Source: Tridacna crocea
Lineage: Eukaryota; Mollusca; Bivalvia; Cardiida; Cardiidae
Direction: 5' to 3'
NCBI GenBank assembly: GCA_943736015.1
Contig: OX031064.1
Coordinates: 32,611,361-32,675,360 of the forward strand
Length of the DNA stretch: 64,000 nt
The notes under the pieces are model-generated. The model saw only the letters and a list, made by a program, of their open reading frames with translations, did not search any database and was not told the origin of the DNA. Within the stretch, counting starts at the first letter, position 1. Every line of letters starts with the position of its first letter. This document shows positions 63,472 to 64,000 of this stretch, piece after piece. The translations under genes were made by a program, and so were the position numbers.

Positions 63472-63580
63472 GGAAAAAAAAAAAAAAAAAAGGGAGGGGT
63501 GGGGGGTCAATTGCATGTGCAAAGAGTATCAACCTATGTCAGCCTGAGCAGTCCGCGCAGGCTGACATGGGTCGAAACTG
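63472..63580. repeat. A-rich tract and E-family stem
   Basis: About 18 A, then GGGAGGGGTGGGGGG, then ACCTATGTCAGCCTGAGCAG, TCCGCGCAGGCTGACATGGG hairpin. Confidence 0.7.
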
Positions 63581-63600
63581 TTTTGCTCTCTGCATTCCTT

Positions 63601-63990
63601 TTTGTGATATTTGTCGAAGACAACACCACTATGAGTTCAAGATTGAATTTTGATAACCATGTATCTTATTTTTTGCAAAGCCGAAGGAAATAAACCCAGT
63701 TAAACTCATTTTTTCTCAGGCAAATGAGTTTTTCGGTGGCACTCGGATATGTAATTTGAAATGGCATATTAAAATACATTGGACGAAGCCATCGATCGTT
63801 GAGATACTTATTTTTGATTGAAAATAGTTTCTCTCGTTCATATCCTTTTATTGGTGCAATGATACAAATTTGCCAACTGACCATGGGCTTTTTCGTTCTA
63901 AAACCAATTCGTTCCATGGCGTGTTCGTTCTATGATTGCGCGCTACTCCATTTGATTGCTCATGAATATTTATAGATCGAAGTAATTGAT
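63601..63990. repeat. K repeat, copy 2
   Basis: ACAACACCACTATGAGTT to CATGAATATTTATAGATCGA; partner of 18281-18690. Confidence 0.75.
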
Positions 63991-64000
63991 TGTAATATTG

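Overview
The window is animal (metazoan) nuclear DNA: AT-rich, dominated by interspersed repeats, with spliced genes on the + strand and nothing prokaryotic or viral. The protein types (secreted fibrinogen-related lectin genes in tandem) and the repeat types (palindromic TTAA elements, hairpin-ended elements with internal tandem repeats, tRNA-derived SINEs) point to a mollusc, most likely a bivalve. The species cannot be fixed from sequence alone.

Layout. Positions 1-5.8 kb hold a candidate 3.1-kb DNA transposon (about 618-3772) and a repeat interrupted by two later insertions. From about 6.0 to 47.2 kb I infer one + strand gene of many small exons, a HEAT-repeat protein resembling HEATR4. 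The exons at 34.2, 36.1, 41.6, 44.0, 45.1 and 46.5 kb join in frame through compatible splice phases to a stop at 47202. Candidate exons further upstream (6.0, 8.5, 12.3, 28.0, 28.8 kb) are weaker, and some of the HEAT region is not accounted for. Its introns are packed with repeats. From 47.8 to 56.9 kb the sequence is intergenic, with several DNA-transposon families and a PIF/Harbinger-like element with a clean TAA duplication. From 57.1 to 62.4 kb lie two tandem intronless genes for secreted coiled-coil/fibrinogen-domain proteins. The first is intact. The second carries one in-frame TGA that removes the C-terminal part of the fibrinogen domain. A dead LINE fragment and a hairpin element lie between them.

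The dominant feature is one family of short (about 215-230 bp) non-coding elements, about 60 copies in 64 kb. Each is flanked by TTAA, has CCCWTTACCA-type inverted termini and centres on a long near-perfect palindrome (GGAGAAAATGCTGG / CCAGCATTTTCTCC). A self-insertion (17628-18080) and a filled/empty paralogue pair (27.4-27.9 kb against 43.6-43.8 kb) show directly that it inserts at, and duplicates, TTAA, the signature of piggyBac-type transposition. Several copies have exchanged arms across the palindrome (two right ends, or two left ends), others carry a different core sequence with both arms changed in concert, and one has lost the core. This arm-shuffling, self-nesting hairpin family is the best candidate here for something not yet described. 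Because most copies sit in introns of one gene, its pre-mRNA would carry roughly one long hairpin per kilobase.
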